Notes under the pieces: generated by a model
What the model was told of the DNA's origin: nothing
Databases searched by the model: none
Seen by the model: the letters and a program-made list of their open reading frames with translations, nothing else
Made by a program: the position numbers and the translations under genes
NCBI GenBank assembly: GCA_027007465.1
Contig: JALTFF010000023.1
Coordinates: forward strand, 867-11,709
Source: a bacterium
GTDB lineage: Bacteria > Patescibacteriota > Patescibacteriia > Patescibacteriales > JALTFF01
DNA: 10,843 nucleotides
Direction of reading: 5' to 3'
Part shown: positions 6,441-10,843 of the stretch, piece by piece
Position numbering within the stretch: the stretch's first letter is position 1
How the letters are laid out: every line of letters begins with the position of its first letter

Positions 6441-9317
6441 CTATTTTGCTGGATAACAATATTGATCAGCTGAACTTTTAGCATTGCCATTACAGCAAGA
6501 AATGCCATTACTTAGATTAGAACATCCAGGCCCATTTGCTGGGTTATAACAATTTTGATAAATATCTTCAACACCAGAACCAACTAAAAAATTATACTTT
6601 GCTTCAATTAAAGGACTATGTTTAATAATCACTCTTGTTCTATCCTTAAAACCATCGAGCGGAGCTTCATCCAAGTCTTCTTTATAAACCCAATAACCTA
6701 ATGGTTCTGTTGTGTTATTAATAAAAATCAAAAATTCTTTTTCTTTGCCATCCTTATAATACTCGCCATATCCAACTCCAGGTTTTAAAGTTGAACTGCT
6801 CATTAGTTTGCTGAATTTTATTATCACTGGATCTGTTGTGCTTACTCCGCTCGCGCCAATATCTGGACTTATTTCTTTAATAATCGGAGAACTAACATCA
6901 ACTTTATCGCTAATCCAAAATGACCACTGATAATCATCGCCTTCATTCTTTTGTAGTTCTGATTCACGGACTAATAAAGCTTCTGCTTGATTACCATCTG
7001 GATATTGACATTTGCTCGTGTTTCCACAAACAGTAGTGGCGTTATCATTATTACAACTTTTACCTATATTTTCTCCACTTGCGCAATCAGCAAATATCTC
7101 ATTTTCATTATAAGCTGGCTTGCCGCTTTGGCTTTTAGGACCTTGAGCATTATTATCTTTATTTCCATCTAATGAATTAGCTGCCATATCCATTACACCA
7201 GAGCTAATATTCGTCATATCTGATGATGGATAATTAATATTTTCCTTTGATTGGCAAACATTAATATTGCCAGATTTTAAGCAATTTGGATAACTACCAT
7301 CAGTGCAATCACTATTATTATTACAAGTTTTTAAATTAGCTGCTTTAATAATAACTTTTAAATTAGAAAAAGGCGGCAGGCAATATATTTTATCTCCACA
7401 AGCATTAACACTACAATTATTATTGCTAAAAAATTCTGTTGTTTTGTATTGATTGCTAATTTTAAATTCTCCTGATAGATAATTTCCAACGCATTTTCCT
7501 TTGTCATTACAATTAAAAGACAAACATTCTCTATTAGAAGCGCAATTTTCACCATTTGATTTTAATGTATCAATTCCATTGCTGCATTTTCCATCTACGC
7601 AGCTTCCAGAAGCGCATTCTGTATCTTGAACGCAATCATTATTATTGGTCTTTAAATTATTAACTATTCTTAAACTATTAGCTATTTCAGATGTTTTACC
7701 AGAAATAGCCACTGGATTTATTGCTTCTGTAAAATTAATTTGAACAATAGAATTTATAGGCTGATCTGGCTGATCTTTTACATTTATTACTGAGACTTTA
7801 TCACTTCCATTAGCCATATTAGTAATTTTTAACTTATCAGTATTATTAGTGGTTAAACTAATTCTATTACCAGCCTTACCTAAAACTTTTGCTATTAAAT
7901 TAACTTTATTATCAGTTGACTTAGCGCTTAATAAAGAACTTAAATTTTGGTTTATTTTATTGCTTATATTTTTAGCAGTGCTATTTTTATCAGAGCCAAC
8001 TTCTATTTCATTATCTTTAACGTTTCCTTTAACAAAAGTATATGTTTTATCATTAATGCTTAATGTAGTTGGCTGGACTTCTGCTGTCACTTTAATTTTC
8101 CACTGATTACCTTGTGTAAAATCTCCATCTGTTGTTAAAGATAAGCCACAACCTATTGAAACAACTCCATCTTCTAAATTAGGATCATCAATTAAGCCAA
8201 TATTTATCTGTTCAGAATTAGAAGTAGAGCTAGCAGAACCATTATTTATAGTCACAGTTATTGTTCCATCTGATAAACAACTATATTTACCGCTCACAGT
8301 TGCTGATTCTGAATCACCTTGAGGAACAGCATTGCCAACAATAGCTGCTTTATAATAATTTGGCTGATTTATAACTTCAATAGCGCCAGTAGCTGCCACA
8401 GCATTGCTTACTAATTTTTCTTGATCCTGTTTATTGTCTGGATATGGAAAAACACTCTTAACTTTTGGTGGAGTTAAATCTAAGAAAGTGCTCACTTCAA
8501 ATTTCCATTGATAATAACCATCAATTCCAAGATCAATATTTGCTCCATCTTTTAACTTGATATTGTCCATTAGTTTAACAGAATACCAAATTTTTTCAGA
8601 AGGAGAACCTAAATATTTAATAGGTTTAAAAACAAATGTCTTATTGTCATTGCTAAAAGCCTTTATTTGAGTAATATTATTATCACAGTTTAATGGACTG
8701 CCATTACACTGATCGCCCATATTATTTATAAAAACCCTAATATTTTTTGCCTTAATTAAACCGCCATTACATTTTGCTGTGCCATTTTCAATAGTCGTAT
8801 TACAAATAGTATTTGGATTAATTTCTCTTTTAAATGTTACTGCAATAAAAGTATTTCTAGGGACATTTCTCTGATCTGGCTCTGGATAAACGCTTTGAAT
8901 TATGCCAGCGCCAAGAGCGCTAATATAACCTTGAGAAGGTTTAGGATTTGTAGGAGGGCCTAATTTTGTTGCCTGCAACATCCTGCTGATAATAAACCAA
9001 GCAATTGCCCAAGCAGATAAAATAATAATCAAGCCAATCACAGCGCTTGTTAAAACTTTTTTAGCTTTTTCAACTTTGTCTTGCTCGCCTTGTGATGTCA
9101 TCCATAAATAACCGCCATAAAGAATAATAAAAACAGCGACAATACTTAAAAAGCCCAATGAAATATTAACCACTTTTGCAGCTATTTCTCTTGGATTTTT
9201 AGCTCCTAATCCAATATTAGCCGCATAATTTTCTCCAACATTAACTTGGGCAAATCCAACTATTGGAATAGATATTAAAATCAAAAATGCTATTGTAATA
9301 AATATTTTTTTAAACAT
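6441..9317 (-). CDS. VirB2/TrbC-like-anchored surface protein with Ig-like and Cys-rich ectodomain, 958 aa
   Basis: Start chosen at ATG 9317 (MFKKIFITIAF) rather than the in-frame ATG at 9362. The shorter form begins with a clean signal peptide and matches the downstream gene, whose start is fixed by an upstream stop. The first ~103 residues are identical to that neighbour: signal peptide, helix 52-72, Lys-rich loop, helix 90-112. The ectodomain then has an SbsA-type Ig-like domain (about 135-275, IIQSVYPEPDQRNVPRNTFI), a second beta-rich stretch with inserted segments, and a module at about 418-490 (TLSINDKTYTFVKG ... KAGNRISLTTN) that resembles repeats in phage structural proteins and adhesins. 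Next come Cys-rich patches (about 556-700, patterns such as CASGSCVDGKC) and a C-terminal Ig-like domain (about 808-926, ISPDIGASGVSTTDPVIIKF). It ends with a Cys-rich tail and TAG. It starts 76 bases after the femX stop. The likely role is a cell-surface protein; the ligand is unknown. Confidence 0.9.
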   Translation of the reverse strand: MFKKIFITIAFLILISIPIVGFAQVNVGENYAANIGLGAKNPREIAAKVVNISLGFLSIVAVFIILYGGYLWMTSQGEQDKVEKAKKVLTSAVIGLIIILSAWAIAWFIISRMLQATKLGPPTNPKPSQGYISALGAGIIQSVYPEPDQRNVPRNTFIAVTFKREINPNTICNTTIENGTAKCNGGLIKAKNIRVFINNMGDQCNGSPLNCDNNITQIKAFSNDNKTFVFKPIKYLGSPSEKIWYSVKLMDNIKLKDGANIDLGIDGYYQWKFEVSTFLDLTPPKVKSVFPYPDNKQDQEKLVSNAVAATGAIEVINQPNYYKAAIVGNAVPQGDSESATVSGKYSCLSDGTITVTINNGSASSTSNSEQINIGLIDDPNLEDGVVSIGCGLSLTTDGDFTQGNQWKIKVTAEVQPTTLSINDKTYTFVKGNVKDNEIEVGSDKNSTAKNISNKINQNLSSLLSAKSTDNKVNLIAKVLGKAGNRISLTTNNTDKLKITNMANGSDKVSVINVKDQPDQPINSIVQINFTEAINPVAISGKTSEIANSLRIVNNLKTNNNDCVQDTECASGSCVDGKCSNGIDTLKSNGENCASNRECLSFNCNDKGKCVGNYLSGEFKISNQYKTTEFFSNNNCSVNACGDKIYCLPPFSNLKVIIKAANLKTCNNNSDCTDGSYPNCLKSGNINVCQSKENINYPSSDMTNISSGVMDMAANSLDGNKDNNAQGPKSQSGKPAYNENEIFADCASGENIGKSCNNDNATTVCGNTSKCQYPDGNQAEALLVRESELQKNEGDDYQWSFWISDKVDVSSPIIKEISPDIGASGVSTTDPVIIKFSKLMSSSTLKPGVGYGEYYKDGKEKEFLIFINNTTEPLGYWVYKEDLDEAPLDGFKDRTRVIIKHSPLIEAKYNFLVGSGVEDIYQNCYNPANGPGCSNLSNGISCCNGNAKSSADQYCYPAK

Positions 9318-9320
9318 AGA
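9009..9320 (-). repeat. 312-bp perfect direct repeat, copy in the 958-aa gene
   Basis: Partner of 6041-6352 in the same orientation and the same reading frame. No substitution is present even at third codon positions, while the rest of the two genes is dissimilar. Recombination between the copies would remove 2968 bp and place the ectodomain of the giant protein in frame behind the start of the upstream gene. Confidence 0.97.
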
Positions 9321-9367
9321 CTGTTTTTTTAAATTGCGCCTTCTTAGTAAACAAAGTATCACTGCTC

Positions 9368-9389
9368 AAAAAGAATCTAATCTCTTTTT
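9368..9389 (-). terminator. Possible weak AT-rich hairpin after the femX gene
   Basis: AAAAAGA and TCTTTTT form a 7-bp inverted repeat around an 8-base loop, starting 4 bases beyond the femX stop. The 3' arm supplies a run of T in the direction of transcription. It has only one G-C pair, so it is a weak candidate and may allow read-through into the next gene. Confidence 0.25.
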
Positions 9390-9393
9390 TTTA

Positions 9394-10350
9394 TTAAACA
9401 TTCAATCCTCTTTTTAATCCCCTAACTAACTTGTAAATTTTATACCATTTTTTATCAAATACTAAATCAAAAGTTCCTGGAAACTGAACTTCTGTTTGGC
9501 TAAATCCCTTTTTAAATCTTGTTAATCCTTTCCATTTTTTTTCATCAACGCCATAAAAATCATAGTATTTATATTTTAACTTTTTTGCAGTGTTTATGCA
9601 ATGCCATTGCAATAAATATGGCGCCATTAAATAGCGATAATTATAATCACTAGCTCCATGAATATAAGTGGCAGTTTGATTAAAAAAAACAATCATAATA
9701 GCTGCAATAATTTTGCTTTTATATTTTGCAACAAAGAGTTTAATTGTTAATTCATCATTTAAATTTTGCCCATCAATGCTTAATAAATTTTTATAATAAT
9801 TTTTTTTATGAGTTCTAAAACCATCTCTTTTTGATGTGGCTTGCAATAAATTCCAAAATTCTTCAAAGTAATCTTCTTTATTGCGCGCTTCTGCCTGCTT
9901 TATTACAACTCCTTTTTTTTGAGCTAAGCGAATATTATACCTTGTTTTCTGATGCATTTGAGCTAATAATTCATCCTGGCTTTTGTTTAAATTTAAAATC
10001 ACTGTCTTGCTTGGCTGAATATCTATTGTTTTTTCAATGCGCGCATCTTTAACTAAATCAAATCTTGGCTCAAATCTTAAAAATATTACTTTTTCATTTT
10101 GAGCTAATTCTGTTATTTTATCAAATAATGGCTTTGTTTCTTTATTTTTAACAACAGGCCCAGCTGGACAATAAAAATAAGCCTTATTAAAAGCTAAATA
10201 TTTTTTTATAATCTGGCACTGGGCTTTTTCATTAAGTTTAATTCTAAAAATTTTACTTTTATTAGCTTTTTGAATTTCACCCCACTGCCAAGATTGCAAA
10301 AAACTGCCATTATTTTTAATAATAAATTCATTCCAATTTTTCTTTTCCAT
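9394..10350 (-). CDS. FemA/FemB/FemX-family peptidyltransferase (peptidoglycan bridge-type aminoacyltransferase)
   Basis: A 318-residue protein, close to the usual length for the single-chain FemX type. Family members move an amino acid from aminoacyl-tRNA to the stem peptide of lipid II or a related precursor, on the cytoplasmic side of the membrane. Visible family signatures: FLQSWQWGE (17-25), the basic segment MHQKTRYNIRLAQKKGV (132-148), ATSKRDGFRTH (171-181), YIHGASDYNYRYLMAPYLLQW (229-249), YYDFYGVD (262-269) and WKGLTRFKKGFSQ (273-285). Together these cover both GNAT-like halves. The helical coiled-coil arm of the staphylococcal FemA type is not evident. ATG 10350 has no Shine-Dalgarno at normal spacing; the nearest AAGGAG is about 30 bases upstream. 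The donor amino acid cannot be read from sequence. Its position before two surface-protein genes suggests a shared cell-envelope role, but this is inference. Confidence 0.9.
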   Translation of the reverse strand: MEKKNWNEFIIKNNGSFLQSWQWGEIQKANKSKIFRIKLNEKAQCQIIKKYLAFNKAYFYCPAGPVVKNKETKPLFDKITELAQNEKVIFLRFEPRFDLVKDARIEKTIDIQPSKTVILNLNKSQDELLAQMHQKTRYNIRLAQKKGVVIKQAEARNKEDYFEEFWNLLQATSKRDGFRTHKKNYYKNLLSIDGQNLNDELTIKLFVAKYKSKIIAAIMIVFFNQTATYIHGASDYNYRYLMAPYLLQWHCINTAKKLKYKYYDFYGVDEKKWKGLTRFKKGFSQTEVQFPGTFDLVFDKKWYKIYKLVRGLKRGLNV

Positions 10351-10369
10351 AACACAAATAAATAGATTA

Positions 10370-10389
10370 AAAAAGTTTAACTCCTTTTT
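10370..10389 (-). terminator. Possible weak AT-rich hairpin downstream of the decayed gene
   Basis: AAAAAG and CTTTTT pair around an 8-base loop, followed by a further T on the minus strand. The layout resembles the hairpin after femX: a 6-7 bp AT stem, an 8-base loop and a T-rich 3' arm. It lies about 20 bases beyond the TAA of the decayed gene and just before femX. It is weak, with one G-C pair. Confidence 0.22.
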
Positions 10390-10407
10390 GCGCAGTTTAC
10401 TTTTTTA

Positions 10408-10624
10408 TTATCTTTTAATAACCCACTCATAATCAAGAAAGATATTATCATTGTCAGTGGTGGTATTTCTCCCAGCTTGAGTACTTAAAAATATGTATTG
10501 TGTGAATAACTGTTTCCAGAAATATAAAACCAATGTAATGCCCAATTAAAATATTATACAAATCAGTTTTATTATAATTACCTATTTGCTGCCCCAAATT
10601 AATATTAGACTTTCTGTAATTAAT
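10408..10624 (-). pseudogene. Decayed 3' end of an unrecognised protein gene (two apparent 1-base losses)
   Basis: This spacer has no intact gene, but three consecutive minus-strand segments in different frames join into one plausible protein. They are about 25 residues ending NYNKTDLYNI, then FNWALHWFYISGNSYSHNTY, then LSTQAGRNTTTDNDNIF followed by LDYEWVIKR and TAA at 10408. Each junction falls at a T run on the coding strand (A runs at 10548-10551 and 10487-10491 on the plus strand). Adding one T at each gives an open frame of exactly 72 codons. Upstream of 10624 the frame meets a real TAA and no start codon is evident, so this is a 3' remnant. I do not recognise the family. The composition (Trp, Tyr, Asn, Gly rich, ending DYEWVIK) looks like the C-terminus of a secreted beta-rich protein. 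Homopolymer sequencing errors could also explain the breaks. Confidence 0.42.
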
Positions 10625-10687
10625 TTATTTAATACCCATTGCTCCATTATTATTCTGTTTATTTCACAATATGTCTGTTGCATTGCC

Positions 10688-10702
10688 TGCGCGTAGCGCG
10701 TA
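10688..10702. other. GC-rich hairpin downstream of ruvA
   Basis: CGCG-TAG-CGCG (10690-10700) can be extended by a G-T and a T-A pair to a 6-bp stem with a 3-base loop. It stands out as a GC-rich patch in an AT-rich spacer, about 30-45 bases after the ruvA stop. No T run follows on the minus strand, so it is not a standard terminator. It may be an mRNA 3'-end stabiliser or a REP-like short repeat; one copy only is seen here. Confidence 0.35.
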
Positions 10703-10732
10703 AGCAGTGATACTTATTTTTTGCAATAAAAT

Positions 10733-10843
10733 CTATTTTCCTAAATTTTTCAAAGCTTGTCTAATTCTTTCTCCGCTATCCTTTATTTTAGAATCAACAT
10801 TTCTCAATGCATTTCTTGCTTGAGACAATGAATATCCAAGCCC
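10733..10843 (-). CDS. ruvA: Holliday junction branch migration protein RuvA, C-terminal end (5' part outside window)
   Basis: Only the last 36 codons and a TAG stop are in the window. The peptide begins GLGYSLSQARNALRNV and ends GERIRQALKNLGK. This matches the pattern of RuvA domain III: a small UBA-like helical bundle with LGY near its start, an alanine/arginine helix, and a terminal (I)R(Q/E)AL helix. In known RuvA proteins this domain contacts and regulates the RuvB motor during Holliday junction branch migration. The segment is short, so another protein ending in a UBA-like bundle is possible. The Gly-Tyr, Ala-Arg and Arg-x-Ala-Leu positions together make RuvA the best reading. The gene precedes the surface-protein cluster on the same strand but is separated from it by about 380 bases, so it is probably a separate unit. 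Confidence 0.75.
   Translation of the reverse strand, partial: GLGYSLSQARNALRNVDSKIKDSGERIRQALKNLGK

Noticed and set aside
9318..9362. Start of the 958-residue protein at ATG 9362, adding 15 residues.
   Set aside because: The extension (MILCLLRRRNLKKQS) lies outside the repeat shared with the neighbour. The neighbour's start is fixed at the equivalent internal ATG by an upstream stop, and the signal peptide is cleaner from there.
10408..10700. TGA read as glycine or other recoded stops (as in some CPR lineages) to extend the decayed gene upstream.
   Set aside because: The remnant meets a TAA as well as TGA, the intact genes here give no evidence of recoding, and no coherent protein appears beyond 10624.
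9354..10715. A 13-base match in inverted orientation (AAGTATCACTGCT at 9354-9366 and its complement at 10703-10715).
   Set aside because: About one or two 13-base matches are expected by chance in a window of this size. The flanks diverge quickly, and no element boundaries or coding content connect the two sites.
10351..10732. A tRNA or small RNA gene in the spacer between femX and ruvA.
   Set aside because: I found no cloverleaf-like pairing or conserved tRNA bases. The only strong structure is a short GC-rich hairpin, and much of the spacer is explained by the decayed coding remnant.

Overview
The window is AT-rich, and every gene I can support lies on the minus strand. The content suggests a Patescibacteria/CPR-type bacterium, perhaps a Parcubacteria-like lineage. 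The evidence is two VirB2/TrbC-like two-helix anchors carrying very large Ig-like, TIG and fibronectin ectodomains, a FemAB-family aminoacyltransferase, and a lack of well-placed Shine-Dalgarno sequences. This taxonomic placement is inference from gene style; no rRNA or marker gene settles it.

Layout, in the direction of transcription (high to low coordinates): the last 36 codons of a probable ruvA (10733-10843); a roughly 380-base spacer holding a GC-rich hairpin and the decayed 3' end of an unrecognised gene with two apparent 1-base losses (10408-10624); a complete FemA/FemB/FemX-family gene (9394-10350); a 958-residue anchored surface protein (6441-9317); and a giant anchored surface protein of more than 2116 residues whose 3' end lies beyond base 1 (1-6349). 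FemX and the two surface genes are co-directional with spacers of 76 and 91 bases, so they could be co-transcribed.

The two surface proteins have the same first ~103 residues, encoded by a 312-bp stretch identical in both genes (9009-9320 and 6041-6352). The module is a signal peptide, a transmembrane helix, a short Lys-rich loop and a second helix. It should hold the rest of each protein outside the membrane. The ectodomains beyond it are different: the upstream one has SbsA-type Ig-like domains, a phage/adhesin-like module and Cys-rich patches. The downstream one has Ig-like domains, a Cys-rich motif, four TIG-like domains, a ~500-residue Cys-rich tract with two calcium-loop motifs, more Ig-like domains, and fibronectin type III repeats that are identical at DNA level where they overlap and run off the window.

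The most notable features are the perfect direct repeat joining an identical anchor to different ectodomains (a possible substrate for gene conversion or in-frame fusion) and the very long mosaic adhesin-like protein. The window gives no direct evidence of function beyond cell-surface display. A FemX-type cell-wall enzyme beside surface proteins is compatible with a cell-envelope cluster.
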